Assembly (NCBI GenBank): GCA_016776925.1
Contig: JADHSL010000006.1
Span: 1 to 64,000, forward strand
Source: Pirellulales bacterium
GTDB lineage: Bacteria > Planctomycetota > Planctomycetia > Pirellulales > UBA1268
Direction of reading: 5' to 3'
DNA length: 64,000 nt
Under the pieces are notes generated by a model. It was given only the letters and a program-made list of their open reading frames with translations, had not been told where the DNA came from and did no database searches. Both the position numbers and the translations under genes were made by a program. Below are positions 45,156 through 55,040 of this stretch, piece after piece. Every line of letters begins with the position of its first letter. The stretch's first letter is position 1.

Positions 45156-46571
45156 ATGCAGGAATCAACAAAACCAGGTCAGGCTCCACAAGATTCGGTC
45201 GTGCCGAAGCAATTTGTGGCACCGTTTATTCTCGTCACATCACTCTTTGCGCTCTGGGGCTTCGCGAATGATATTACCAATCCGTTGGTCCGAGCATTCA
45301 AAGAGATATTCCTTATCTCTAATGCCCAAAGCAGTTTAGTGCAGTGGGCCTTTTATGGTGGCTATGCCACGATGGCGATTCCCGCAGCGCTCCTGATAAG
45401 AAAAGTTTCCTACAAGTCTGGGATTATTATTGGCCTCCTTTTGTACGCACTAGGCGCCGCAATGACGATTCCGGCCAGTTTGATGATGGAATTTAATGTT
45501 TTTCTCGTTGGGTTTTACATCCTGACGTTTGGGCTCGCTTTTTTAGAGACAACGGCCAATCCATATATTCTTTCGATGGGGCCTCGCAGTACTGCAACGC
45601 AGAGGTTGAACCTAGCGCAAGCATTCAACCCGATTGGTTCACTGACCGGGATGGTTGTTGCCAGTATGTTTATTCTTCCTGGACTTGAGGTGTCCAAATT
45701 TAGAGATGTAGAAATGGATAACCATCCGGAATATCAGACGATGCTGCCCAGCGAGGTCGATGGTCTTATAACGAAGGCTATGGAGCAGTCCGCAGAGGCA
45801 AATCCTGAAAAGTACACCTCAATGGTGTCACACGATTTAGCTGTTGTTCGGACGCCCTATGTGGTCATCGCGTTAGTTGTGCTTGCTGTCTTACTGCTTT
45901 TTGTTATTTCGAAGTTGCCGGATACGGGGCATGAGGAGGAGCAGATTCATCTGGCAACGCTAGCACGAAATCTGTTCACAAATTGGCAATATGTTGGGGG
46001 TGTCATTGCGCAGACGTTTTACGTTGGCGCACAAATAATGTGCTGGACATTTATTATTCACTATGGGATGACGCTCGTGGGTTTGAGTTCAGCAGAGGCA
46101 CAAAATTATAATATTGTTGCAATGGGCATTTTCCTTGCCAGTCGGTTTATTTGCACGTTTATATTGAAGTACATATCACCGGGCTTATTGCTTGGGGTGC
46201 TTGCTGTTGGTGGTGGTTTGCTGACTGCTGGGGCAATATTCCTGCAGGGTTATACAGGGCTTTATTGTCTTGTTGGTGTGTCTGCCTGCATGTCAGTGAT
46301 GTTTCCAACAATTTACGGAATCGCACTCAATGGGCTCAGTCCGAATGATGCAAAATTAGGGTCAGCCGGATTGATTTTTGCAATTGTTGGTGGTGCGTTT
46401 ATGCCACGCTATCAAGGAGCAATAATTGACGGAGCCGGTATGACGATCGCTGGGCAGGCGCTTGAATCAGTGCGACTTTCATTCTTCCTTCCGCTCAGTT
46501 GTTTTGTCGTTATCGCAATTTTTGGTTTTGCGGTCGCGTTGTGCTCTCCGAGGCCAGTTGCAGAATCCTGA
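45156..46571 (+). CDS. fucP: L-fucose:proton symporter FucP family
   Basis: This 471-residue major-facilitator protein imports L-fucose with protons across the inner membrane. The N-terminal segment FILVTSLFALWGFANDITNPLVRAFKEIF is the hallmark of FucP, with the proton-coupling acidic residue region intact (Asp in FAND, Glu later in FLETTANPYI), and twelve membrane helices can be counted roughly. The start ATG 45156 has GAGGAGG upstream. Between helices 6 and 7 is an unusually long hydrophilic loop (about residues 185-235). fucI follows 52 bases downstream. Other FucP relatives carry glucose or galactose, but the cluster decides for fucose. Confidence 0.9.
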   Translation: MQESTKPGQAPQDSVVPKQFVAPFILVTSLFALWGFANDITNPLVRAFKEIFLISNAQSSLVQWAFYGGYATMAIPAALLIRKVSYKSGIIIGLLLYALGAAMTIPASLMMEFNVFLVGFYILTFGLAFLETTANPYILSMGPRSTATQRLNLAQAFNPIGSLTGMVVASMFILPGLEVSKFRDVEMDNHPEYQTMLPSEVDGLITKAMEQSAEANPEKYTSMVSHDLAVVRTPYVVIALVVLAVLLLFVISKLPDTGHEEEQIHLATLARNLFTNWQYVGGVIAQTFYVGAQIMCWTFIIHYGMTLVGLSSAEAQNYNIVAMGIFLASRFICTFILKYISPGLLLGVLAVGGGLLTAGAIFLQGYTGLYCLVGVSACMSVMFPTIYGIALNGLSPNDAKLGSAGLIFAIVGGAFMPRYQGAIIDGAGMTIAGQALESVRLSFFLPLSCFVVIAIFGFAVALCSPRPVAES

Positions 46572-46623
46572 TCGGTAGAACGTTTCATTCCATAGAAGTT
46601 TCCTAGTCGGTGAGAAATAATCC

Positions 46624-48426
46624 ATGAGTACAGCCCCCACAGTCTGGAACGGTGTTCTTCCACGAGTTGGTATTCGGCCAACAATTGATGGTCGACTTGG
46701 TGGAGTTCGTGAATCATTAGAAGACCAGACAATGAACCTCGCCAGGCGAGTTGCAGAATTAATATCGAGCCAACTGCGGTATCCAAATGGAGAAGTAGTC
46801 GATTGTGTCATAGCAGAAACATGCATCGGTGGAGTTGCAGAGGCGAGCGCATGCGATGACTTGTTTCGCCGTGAAAACGTCGGTGTTTCACTGACTGTGA
46901 CACCCTGCTGGTGTTATGGTAGCGAGACCATGGATATGGATCCGCTGCGTCCTAAAGCCGTGTTTGGATTTAATGGAACGGAACGACCGGGCGCGGTGTA
47001 CCTGGCTGCAGTGCTCGCTGGTCACAGTCAAAAAGGAATACCGGCATTTGGAATTTACGGCCGAGATGTACAGGATGCGGGTGATGCTGCTATGCCTGCT
47101 GATGTACGGGGCAAAATTCTCGATTTTGTGCAGTGCGGTTTAGCTGCAGCCTTAATGCGGGGAAAAGCCTATTTATCGATGGGTGGAACCTCGATGGGTA
47201 TCGCTGGTTCGATGGTCGACTATGCATTCTGGGAGAAGTGGCTCGGCATGCGAGTTGAGGACATTGATATGACCGAGTTCGTTGGTCGCATGCAGAAGGG
47301 GCAGTTTGATCCTGCGGAGTATGAACGAGCAACTGCGTGGGTGAAAGAACATTGTGTAGAAGGTGAAGATTATAATAGTCAGGAGACTCAGCGATCGCGT
47401 GAGCAGATCGATTCAGAATGGTCTGACTCTGTCAAAATGTCGTTGATCGCTCGAGATCTGATGGTTGGCAACCCACAACTGGCCAAGATGGGCTTGGAGG
47501 AACAGGCACAGGGGCACGGTGCAATTGCCTCTGGATTCCAAGGGCAACGCCAATGGACTGATCACTTTCCGAACGGTGATTTTCTTGAAGCGATTCTGAA
47601 TACGTCATTTGACTGGAATGGAAAACGATCGCCATACATCGTTGCGACGGAAAATGATGCACTCAATGCAGCAACAATGCTTTTTGGTCACCTGCTCACG
47701 AATTCTGCCCAAATATTTGCTGACCTTCGGACATATTGGAGCCCGGAGGCTGTTGCAACGGCTTGTGATGGCTACACACTTCAGGGCGCTGCTGCTGATG
47801 GTCTTCTCCACCTTATCAATTCTGGTCCCGCTGCACTCGATGGTACCGGGCAACAGGTGAGTCAAGACGGTAGGCCAACCATGAAGCCCTTCTGGGACAT
47901 TACGGATGATGAAGTGACGAAGTGCCTCAAGGCAACAACGTGGCACCCATCAATAACGGAATATTTTCCTGGTGGTGGTTTGAGTACTCGATATCGAACC
48001 TTGGGGCAGATGCCGGTAACAATGACTCGAATTAATCTTGTGGCAGGTCTCGGGCCAGCGATTCAGATTGCTGAGGGGCAGACGGTCGAACTTCCAGATT
48101 CGGTGCACGACGTTCTTGACCAACGTACGAATCCAACATGGCCAACTACCTGGTTTGCGCCAAACATTACGGGACGCGGGGCATTTACTTCGACGTATGA
48201 GGTGATGAATCATTGGGGGGCAAATCACTGTGTGATGACAGCAGGCCACGTTGGACACCTGTTTATTACATTGGCATCTATTCTTCGAATTCCTGTTTAC
48301 ATGCATAATGTGTCGGACGAACGAGTTTTTCGTCCAAGTGCGTGGAATGCTTTTGGCACCGATGGTCTCGAAGGAGCGGACTTTCGTGCCTGTGAAGCAT
48401 TTGGTCCGCTCTACGCACGTGTCTGA
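46624..48426 (+). CDS. fucI: L-fucose isomerase
   Basis: FucI converts L-fucose to L-fuculose, using a manganese ion. The 600-residue length is normal. The N terminus carries [24 protein letters not shown], the FucI signature, and the family's metal-binding region is seen in the motifs [18 protein letters not shown] and [12 protein letters not shown] near the C terminus. Start is ATG 46624. The gene comes second in the fucP-fucI-aldolase-fucosidase order. The product of FucI must be phosphorylated by a kinase before the aldolase can act; no kinase gene lies nearby. Confidence 0.95.
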   Translation: MSTAPTVWNGVLPRVGIRPTIDGRLGGVRESLEDQTMNLARRVAELISSQLRYPNGEVVDCVIAETCIGGVAEASACDDLFRRENVGVSLTVTPCWCYGSETMDMDPLRPKAVFGFNGTERPGAVYLAAVLAGHSQKGIPAFGIYGRDVQDAGDAAMPADVRGKILDFVQCGLAAALMRGKAYLSMGGTSMGIAGSMVDYAFWEKWLGMRVEDIDMTEFVGRMQKGQFDPAEYERATAWVKEHCVEGEDYNSQETQRSREQIDSEWSDSVKMSLIARDLMVGNPQLAKMGLEEQAQGHGAIASGFQGQRQWTDHFPNGDFLEAILNTSFDWNGKRSPYIVATENDALNAATMLFGHLLTNSAQIFADLRTYWSPEAVATACDGYTLQGAAADGLLHLINSGPAALDGTGQQVSQDGRPTMKPFWDITDDEVTKCLKATTWHPSITEYFPGGGLSTRYRTLGQMPVTMTRINLVAGLGPAIQIAEGQTVELPDSVHDVLDQRTNPTWPTTWFAPNITGRGAFTSTYEVMNHWGANHCVMTAGHVGHLFITLASILRIPVYMHNVSDERVFRPSAWNAFGTDGLEGADFRACEAFGPLYARV

Positions 48427-48488
48427 CGAATTCTTGTCGTGGCGTAGGCAGTGTGAGTAACAGCATTTTTCAGGGATACAGAAGCATT

Positions 48489-49244
48489 ATGTCAGCAACA
48501 ACGTTAGAAACTCTGCTCGAACTTTCTCATTTTCTTGGTGAAGAGAAGCGTCAGTTGGCGATTCTTGGCGAAGGAAACACGTCGGCACAGGTTGACGAGT
48601 CAACGTTCCTCGTCAAAGCAAGTGGAAGCTGTCTTCAGACTCTTGCGACAGACGATCTTGTTGCCTGCCGATTCGATGCCCTGCTTTCGATGCTTGATCA
48701 CGATAAGATGTCAGATCAGGCGATTGAAGAATCACTCATGGCGAGTCGGGTTGATGCATCTGCAAAGAAGCCATCAGTCGAAACTCTTTTTCATGCATAT
48801 CTCCTTTCATTAGAGGGTGTCCATTTTGTTGGGCACACGCATAGTATTGCGGTCAATCAGATTCTTTGCTCACCGCTCGCGGGTCAATTTGCAACGCACA
48901 AGCTTTTTCCAGATGAGATTGTGTGCTGTGGGGCTCGCTCGGTGTTGATTCCTTACACAGACCCTGGACTGACGCTTTCGAAATCCATTCGTTGTGAAAC
49001 CGATTTATTCTTGAAGGAGTACGGCTGCGCACCACGGGTAATTCTTTTAGAGAATCATGGCATTATAACCTTGGGTAAGACGGCAGGAGCCGTAAAGGCG
49101 GCAATGCTTATGGCCCAAAAAGCGGCAGAGATATTTGTAGGAGCGGCGGCTTTAGGAGGTCCTACATTTATGAGTCCAGAAGATGTCAGTCGTATCGCCA
49201 ATCGAACTGACGAGCACTATCGACAGCGTGCGCTGAAGTTGTAG
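48489..49244 (+). CDS. Class II aldolase (L-fuculose-phosphate aldolase-like)
   Basis: The 251-residue product is a zinc-dependent class II aldolase/adducin-type protein. Metal-binding histidines show in the motif HTHSIAVN and in LENHGIITLGK; GEGNTSAQV and KASGSCLQTL are the substrate-binding loops. In this cluster it would split L-fuculose-1-phosphate into DHAP and lactaldehyde. Its sequence also resembles the aldolase half of the rhamnulose-phosphate aldolase/alcohol dehydrogenase fusions, so related substrates are possible. I choose ATG 48489 (MSATTLETLLEL) over GTG 48453. I leave the gene symbol out because the exact substrate is inferred. Confidence 0.82.
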   Translation: MSATTLETLLELSHFLGEEKRQLAILGEGNTSAQVDESTFLVKASGSCLQTLATDDLVACRFDALLSMLDHDKMSDQAIEESLMASRVDASAKKPSVETLFHAYLLSLEGVHFVGHTHSIAVNQILCSPLAGQFATHKLFPDEIVCCGARSVLIPYTDPGLTLSKSIRCETDLFLKEYGCAPRVILLENHGIITLGKTAGAVKAAMLMAQKAAEIFVGAAALGGPTFMSPEDVSRIANRTDEHYRQRALKL

Positions 49245-49368
49245 GATCCTGTTTTCTTCGCGTTATCAGTTGTCGGGAGAGCGTGCCAATACGATTAATA
49301 GACAGTCGTGTGTTCTCCTGATGGAGCAATAATCTCAGGAAGCTAAACTATTTCAATGTGCCACTTTT

Positions 49369-49386
49369 GCAGTATCGGAATACTGC
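49369..49386 (+). promoter_or_regulatory. Inverted repeat before the fucosidase gene
   Basis: GCAGTAT (49369-49375) and ATACTGC (49380-49386) form a perfect 7-base dyad with a 4-base spacer, about 113 bases before the fucosidase start, in a 254-base gap after the aldolase gene. No T run follows, so it is more like an operator than a terminator. The rest of the gap shows no gene. Confidence 0.35.
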
Positions 49387-49498
49387 TGTGAATCCATCCG
49401 GCTAGTGGCTCTTGGTGGCAGAAGGTAGTGGATTTATTCCTCGTGACACCATCGTCTAGGAAAGTCAGCGTCTTTTATTTTGGCAGGTAGGGAGTTGA

Positions 49499-51298
49499 AT
49501 GATGAGATTCGGCGTTGTTGTTTGTCTGCTTGCTGTGATCCTGCCGCTGGGGCTCGTTTGCGAAAGTCTTGCGGTTGAAAAGGTGGCCGGCCAGCCCGAT
49601 ATGGACCACTTGTGGGGTGCTCGTGTTGTGAAACTACGGGCAGAGGACGCCAAGCGAGGGCAGCTTTTTGATCAAGGCAACTACGCAATGTTTATCCATT
49701 GGGGCCTGTATTCCCAACTTGGAAATAAGGTTGATGGTGAAACCTATTACGGAATTGGCGAATGGATAATGAACCAGCGAATGGCTGGTATTCCAATTGC
49801 CGAGTATAAAAAACTGGCTAACAACTTTAATCCGGTAGATTTCGACGCTCGTGCTATTGCAAAGCTAGCTCGTGATGCAGGGATGAAGTATATCGTCATT
49901 ACCGCGAAACATCATGACGGTTTCGCTATGTATGAATCGCAGGCGTGTGATTTTAATATTGTTGATGCGACGCCCTGGGGCAAAGACCCAATGAAAGATT
50001 TGGCGGCGGCTTGTCGTGAACAAGGACTTGGTTTCGGTTTTTATTATTCACATAACCAAGACTGGACGTTTCCTGGTGGCGGGGGCGGCCCGCAAGTCGA
50101 TGCGAGCGGCAAGCCAGCGACATTCGACGACTATTTTGAAAAGAAATGTCTTCCTCAGGTGCGGGAAATTACGACGCAATATGGTCCAATCGAAATCGTC
50201 TGGTTTGATACACCTGGGAAGATGCCGAAGCACTATGTTGAGAAGCTCGTTGAAGTGGTGCACAAGAATCAGCCCGGAGCACTCGTGTCTGGACGAGCCG
50301 GTCATGAATTAGGTGATTATCAGACGCTCGGTGATATGGAGGTGCCAATTGTAAATGTCGATGGGCTCTGGGAAAGTGTCGACACTACAAACGATTCCTG
50401 GGCCTATGCGTGGTATGACGAGAACTGGAAGTCTCCAAAACAGATTCTGGAGCGGTTAGTTGCTTGTGTTGCACGAGGCGGCACCTACATGCTCAATATA
50501 GGCCCCCGTGGCGATGGAAGCGTTTCCGCCCGATGTGCTACGGCATTGCGTCACGCTGGGGATTGGATCGCTCGCTATCCTCAAGTTATCTACGATGTCC
50601 AAGGCTCTCCCTGGAAGCATTCCATGCCGTGGGGTGATGTGACCCAAAAAGACAATGTATTATTTCTGACGGTTTTTGAATGGCCGGCGTCTGGCGAGCT
50701 TTATCTGCCAAATATTGAACAGGATGTCCGAGAAGCACGCTTGCTTCTTGGTAGTGATTCCACGGAGCTTCTTTGTCAGCGTCGTGGGAAGCATGTCGTG
50801 GTTCAAGTGCCAGCAAAAGCACCAGAATCGCTGGTGTCGGTTATCAAACTTACATTTTCAGAAAAACCAACCGTTGATCCAGTGCTGACACTCGATCCGG
50901 AAGCGATGACGGAACTCGCCGTTGAGTTCGCTGATGTCAATGGAGTAAAGAAGTCAGAGAAGCGATGGATGGAAAAGTTTGGTGAATGGAAACGAATTGT
51001 TCATGGGCATGAGTTTGGTGCGGATGCTGATCTGTCATGGGAAGTAGATGTTCTTGTACCAGGTGAGTATCAGGTGTCATTGAATTATGCAGGAGAGGGA
51101 AGGCTTGTATGGCACGTAGGTATCGATGGCGGTGAATCGATCCAGAATCAGCAGGATTCATCCCATAATTATCAGACTTTTCCGATTGGGTGGCTCAATT
51201 TTCCAAAGAACGGTAGGTATCGAGTCTCAGTTCAATGTCTTGAAGGAGACGTTGGAAAAGCAAGCCTGCATGCAATTCTTTTTGATGCAGTGCGTTAA
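49499..51298 (+). CDS. Secreted alpha-L-fucosidase (GH29)
   Basis: The 599-residue protein has a signal peptide (MRFGVVVCLLAVILPLGLVCESLAV, cleavage near residue 25), so it acts outside the cytoplasm, freeing fucose from glycans. GH29 features are seen: FIHWGLYSQLG, ITAKHHDGFAMY, FYYSHNQDWTF and the nucleophile Asp237 in EIVWFDTPGKMP. A beta-sandwich and a further C-terminal module (about residues 470-599) follow. The start ATG 49499 has GGGAG upstream. It lies downstream of fucP-fucI-aldolase, closing a scavenging path from polymer to intracellular sugar. Confidence 0.95.
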   Translation: MMRFGVVVCLLAVILPLGLVCESLAVEKVAGQPDMDHLWGARVVKLRAEDAKRGQLFDQGNYAMFIHWGLYSQLGNKVDGETYYGIGEWIMNQRMAGIPIAEYKKLANNFNPVDFDARAIAKLARDAGMKYIVITAKHHDGFAMYESQACDFNIVDATPWGKDPMKDLAAACREQGLGFGFYYSHNQDWTFPGGGGGPQVDASGKPATFDDYFEKKCLPQVREITTQYGPIEIVWFDTPGKMPKHYVEKLVEVVHKNQPGALVSGRAGHELGDYQTLGDMEVPIVNVDGLWESVDTTNDSWAYAWYDENWKSPKQILERLVACVARGGTYMLNIGPRGDGSVSARCATALRHAGDWIARYPQVIYDVQGSPWKHSMPWGDVTQKDNVLFLTVFEWPASGELYLPNIEQDVREARLLLGSDSTELLCQRRGKHVVVQVPAKAPESLVSVIKLTFSEKPTVDPVLTLDPEAMTELAVEFADVNGVKKSEKRWMEKFGEWKRIVHGHEFGADADLSWEVDVLVPGEYQVSLNYAGEGRLVWHVGIDGGESIQNQQDSSHNYQTFPIGWLNFPKNGRYRVSVQCLEGDVGKASLHAILFDAVR

Positions 51299-51565
51299 CA
51301 CGGTGAGCCGTACCCAGGCGACGTCATGAATGCATACAACGATGGACCACCCGACCAAGGCGGAGCACCGCTTGGGCCATTCTATGAACTTGAAACATCC
51401 TCTCCAGCAGCGGCATGAGAGCCCAGCGAGACAATGCAGCATGTGCAGCAGACGTGGCATATGAAAGGCTCAGGTCAACAGTTGAAGGCGTTAGCTCACC
51501 AGCTGTTCGGTGCTGACTTATCAGAAGTTGAAAAAGGGTTTCCGGACAAGTGCTCCGAGAGTTGA
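51299..51565 (+). pseudogene. Decayed C-terminal fragment of a DUF6786-like protein
   Basis: Directly after the fucosidase stop, the same frame reads 88 codons with only one internal stop (TGA at 51416-51418) before TGA at 51563-51565. The translation has protein-like motifs: GEPYPGDVMNAYNDGPPD, LGPFYELETSSPAA and, after the stop, PSETMQHVQQTWHM and LAHQLFGADL. The pattern YNDGP...GPFYELETSSPA...HVQxTxH is what I recall from the end of a carbohydrate-linked family (DUF6786). The N-terminal part of that protein is missing, so I call it a remnant. The frame match to the fucosidase is probably chance. Confidence 0.7.
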
Positions 51566-51698
51566 CTACTCAATGGATACGTCCGATCGGTACCCTTGAT
51601 TGTATGTTTGTGAGGCAGGTATTTCAGTTGCTCAGTCCCCTGCCCCGTTGGCTTGCGCGACGGAGAAATGAATTCTTAGTGAGGTAGAATTCAGGGTG

Positions 51699-52877
51699 TC
51701 ACGAGACCAGTCTGGTGGATTCTAGAAGACCTGCTCGTTCAGCTGAGAAGGATTCCATTTGCAGTTGAGTCGAGATCCCACACATTGAATCAGCGATCAG
51801 ATGGGCTGTTCCTGTCGAGAGATGGAAACCAGAACGGTAATGTCCCGTTGCTAGCCACGCATTGTCCACTGCAGGCACTCGTCCAATGGTCGGTAGTCCA
51901 TCAGGTGAGCCCGGTCTTAGTCCCGCCCAAACAGCCTCCGGCTTACGAGATATGAGTTCGGGGAGAAGCTCGCCAGCAAGTGTGCTCAGTCGTTCAAGAG
52001 AGAAAGGTGTGGTTGATACGTCAAAACCAACGTCTTCGATTGTTGATCCAATGAGCAGATGTCCATCGCTCCGGGGAATCATATAGTCAAGCCCTGAGCC
52101 AATATTAATTATATGGCGGAGTAATCCAGGGTCAGTTTTGTGTAGTACGATCTGCCCTCGCCATGGCCTTGTTGGTAGGTTGAGATTGAGCTTCTGAAGC
52201 ACATGCTGTGACCACGCGCCCGCAGCAATACAAAATTGGCTCGCATGGATGGAACACGGTATTGCGTTTTGGCCTTCAAGGTTCACTGCAACAATTCGGC
52301 CAGATTCTAAATTAAAGCTTTGTACCTGCCCGCCATCGAGTACTTCCACGCCGCGGTTCAAACATGCCTTTCGCAGCGCTTTGAGGTGCCGTGGGGGGCG
52401 GACTTGTGTCTCGTGTGGCAGGTAGTATGCACTTCGCAGGTGGTCAGTAATAAATCCACTATCGAGAACAGGTTCGAGTTTCCTCAGATCCTTTAAAGAA
52501 ATGGATTCATGCGTCACTTGCAAGCGGTCCCATTTTTCTACACTGTCTAGAATCTCAGCTTCTGTTTCTTTTGTTGTTGCTATTGCAATGCTGCCACAGC
52601 GACGAAAACCATTGTCGATGCCAGTTTCTTCAAAAAGTGCTTCTGCCCATTGTCGGTGCAGTTGATCACTATACTGAGTCAATCGTTCAATGGGTGTTCC
52701 CCGGAGTTGGGTATGCGTATCTCCTGATTGGGCCGGAAAGATACCGGCTGCCGCCCAGCTTGCTACATTTTGAGGAGTATCACGACTGACAACAGACACA
52801 GATTTGCCACGTCCGGCAAGTTCCCATGCTATCGAGAGACCTATGACACCGCCTCCAACAATACAACAGTCATGCAT
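51699..52877 (-). CDS. FAD-dependent glycine oxidase/ThiO-type oxidoreductase
   Basis: The 392-residue protein has the FAD-binding motif VGGGVIGLSIAWELAGRG at the N terminus and the D-amino-acid-oxidase-family pattern through to the C-terminal DGLPTIGRVP and NAWLATGHYRSGFHLST. The latter form, with the GHYRxG segment, is typical of ThiO glycine oxidase, which makes iminoglycine for thiamine synthesis. No other thiamine gene is in the window, so a related amine oxidase is possible. Its start overlaps the 3' end of the DUF3500 gene by 8 bases, so the two are likely translated together. Confidence 0.8.
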   Translation of the reverse strand: MHDCCIVGGGVIGLSIAWELAGRGKSVSVVSRDTPQNVASWAAAGIFPAQSGDTHTQLRGTPIERLTQYSDQLHRQWAEALFEETGIDNGFRRCGSIAIATTKETEAEILDSVEKWDRLQVTHESISLKDLRKLEPVLDSGFITDHLRSAYYLPHETQVRPPRHLKALRKACLNRGVEVLDGGQVQSFNLESGRIVAVNLEGQNAIPCSIHASQFCIAAGAWSQHVLQKLNLNLPTRPWRGQIVLHKTDPGLLRHIINIGSGLDYMIPRSDGHLLIGSTIEDVGFDVSTTPFSLERLSTLAGELLPELISRKPEAVWAGLRPGSPDGLPTIGRVPAVDNAWLATGHYRSGFHLSTGTAHLIADSMCGISTQLQMESFSAERAGLLESTRLVS

Positions 52878-53895
52878 TCGTCGGGACCTGTGGGCTGTCA
52901 GCTATGTTTACGTAGACGTGTACGTGTGGCGCTCCTCGGAAATGCCAGACGAATGCAGGTCCCTCGAGACGCCAGTTGTCCCATACGCCGTCATTCCCAA
53001 GGTCTTTCTGCTGGTAGAAAACCAGACGGCATGCATCAATTCCACCCTGTGAAGCAAGGCACTGGTCGACTTCGGCCTGATCACTTGGCCGAAACGGTTC
53101 GAGAAGAAGCTTGAGCACCTTCCCCAGTTCTTCCTTTTGTTCGGTAGTAAGGTCTGTGACTGATAGTCCTGGTCGCTCGGCTTTCCCGTGAAAGCTGATG
53201 GCGGTCTCTTTTGGTGCCCGCTGAACAAGTGATTGGGCCTGCTGGTGTCGATCAAGCATCCCGTACACCTTGTTGGCAGCGACCGCTTGCGGCCAAAAAA
53301 CATTTCCCGGATGAGTGGGTTCTTCAGTAAAACTGCCCGTATCATGGCCATAGAAGATGGGACCACCGAAGGCAACATGTTCAGCAGAGTCACCATCACA
53401 CCTTAAAGTCATGTGCCGGCCAGTTAATAAAAACTGAAACTGGCCGCTCCCAGGCTCACCAAGTAGTGATACGCTTTGCGAGTAACCGAAACCACCGCAG
53501 TCGTCTTCTAATTGTTTATCAAAACGAGGTTGCCATGCAGGTGTGATGAGGCCATCGAATATTTCACGAATCATTCCCTGTTGTGCTGGTGTAAAGAAGT
53601 CACTCGCAATCTCTGGCTTGCTCGCCTGCCAATTGTTTGCGACCCTGGTGCGAAGCAATCCATACTTGGGATGCTTGTAATCCCATGGGAAGCAGACCTG
53701 CTTTCGCTGAACTGGTGAAAGTGAGGCATGGAGTTCTCCGGCGAGTGTCTCGGCCGTGGAAGATTGACTTGCTTCCGCTGCATAAGCTTTCGACCAATCA
53801 GAACCGCGGAGTAACGAAGTCAAACTGAGTGCAGCTGTGGCATTCGTAAGGAAATGTCTGCGTGAGGTTGATTTGTCTGTTTGTGATGAGGGCAT
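52870..53895 (-). CDS. DUF3500 protein with twin-arginine-type signal
   Basis: The 341-residue protein has an N-terminal SRRHFLTNATAALSLTSLL segment, a twin-arginine-like export signal, so it is probably moved folded to the periplasm. The remaining domain is DUF3500: residues such as CFPWDYKHPKYGLLRTRVANNW, FGGPIFYGHDTGSFTEEPTHPGNVFW and VWHFRGAPHVHVYVNI are typical of that family, whose function is unknown. The histidines in HGKAERPG and HVHVYV suggest metal binding. It is the upstream gene of the DUF3500-thiO pair. Confidence 0.82.
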   Translation of the reverse strand: MPSSQTDKSTSRRHFLTNATAALSLTSLLRGSDWSKAYAAEASQSSTAETLAGELHASLSPVQRKQVCFPWDYKHPKYGLLRTRVANNWQASKPEIASDFFTPAQQGMIREIFDGLITPAWQPRFDKQLEDDCGGFGYSQSVSLLGEPGSGQFQFLLTGRHMTLRCDGDSAEHVAFGGPIFYGHDTGSFTEEPTHPGNVFWPQAVAANKVYGMLDRHQQAQSLVQRAPKETAISFHGKAERPGLSVTDLTTEQKEELGKVLKLLLEPFRPSDQAEVDQCLASQGGIDACRLVFYQQKDLGNDGVWDNWRLEGPAFVWHFRGAPHVHVYVNIADSPQVPTNA

Positions 53896-54042
53896 GGCAA
53901 GAGGCTCCTTGTTACTTCCGTTGTTGTTTTAACTTCGTCTGAGTACTGACTAAACGGGTGGGCTACGGTTATGTTTCGTTCTCAACAATTTCCAGAGCGT
54001 AACACAGGTGAGCCACTGTAAGATAATAGCAGGAATTGAGGA

Positions 54043-54888
54043 TCAGTAACGTCGTTGGCACTGGGGGCAAAAGAAAGTTGAACGTTGCGCCTGGACGACA
54101 CGTTGGATTTTTGTCTCACATCGAAAGCACTTATTGTCAGAGCGGCCATATACTTTGTGAAACCGCTGGTATCTACCAGGGCGATTGTCGGCTGTTCTGT
54201 ATGTTTCATCGCCGATGGAAGAACCTTCCATTTTGATCGCATGGTGAAGTATTCGGGAACATGCTGTGGCTATACGGTCACAGGTGTTCTGGCTCAATCG
54301 ATGGCATCGTGTTCGGGGATCAACTTTGGCCTCATGAAGAATTTCAGAGGCATAGATATTACCAACACCTGCCAGTATTTTTTGATCGAGGAGTGCAACT
54401 TTTATATGACGCCTTGAGGAATGAATTTTAGTATGCAAGGCAGCTCCAGTGATGGTAAGAGCATCAGGCCCGAGTGCGTGGCTTCCAAAGCGAGCCTCGA
54501 ACGTCGATTTGTCAATCAGAGTAATCGTTCCTAATCCGCGTCGATCCCAGAAGATAAGTCGCTGCTTTTCTCTTGTTGTGATTGCCAGGCGCACGTGCTG
54601 TTGGGTTGGTGGTGAAACTCGTAGAAGCAAGCCTGTCATTCGAGGCTCAAAAACAAGGAATGAATCCACGGGGGTTTCATTGTGTTGTATGCGTAGTACG
54701 GCCCGTTTACCAAGGCGCGTGATGTCCATAATGCGTGACCGATGAAGTTTGGCTGCCATGGTTCTTGGCCGTGGTTCGATTGGAGATGGACGGCGGGTGT
54801 ATCGTGGAAACTGTGTAGTTGCAATGATTTCGCCACAGAAACAGGCAATTCCGCGGCACATTGTTTCAACTTCTGGGAGTTCTGGCAT
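54043..54888 (-). CDS. mutM: Formamidopyrimidine-DNA glycosylase
   Basis: MutM removes oxidised purines such as 8-oxoguanine from DNA and cuts the strand. The 281-residue protein has the catalytic N terminus MPELPEVETMCRG (active Pro2 after Met removal, Glu3), the H2TH region LLDQKILAGVGNIYASEIL, and a C-terminal zinc finger of CxxC...CPQC form (KCFRCETKIQ, FFCPQCQ). A relative, Nei, differs in the start and in the H2TH loop. Divergent from trpB; 152 bases lie between them. The final residues QRRY replace the usual Lys-rich end. Confidence 0.93.
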   Translation of the reverse strand: MPELPEVETMCRGIACFCGEIIATTQFPRYTRRPSPIEPRPRTMAAKLHRSRIMDITRLGKRAVLRIQHNETPVDSFLVFEPRMTGLLLRVSPPTQQHVRLAITTREKQRLIFWDRRGLGTITLIDKSTFEARFGSHALGPDALTITGAALHTKIHSSRRHIKVALLDQKILAGVGNIYASEILHEAKVDPRTRCHRLSQNTCDRIATACSRILHHAIKMEGSSIGDETYRTADNRPGRYQRFHKVYGRSDNKCFRCETKIQRVVQAQRSTFFCPQCQRRY

Positions 54889-55040
54889 CGTTCACGCGAG
54901 ATACGAGAGAAAGGTGGGATTCGCCGGGTCAAAATTCATGAAAGGAGGCTACAATTCAATGTGAGTCGAATTTTGCTGGACAATTATAACTAATAGAACG
55001 TATGACTGAAAAAGCTGCGATTTAATGTTTGGAGTCTTGA

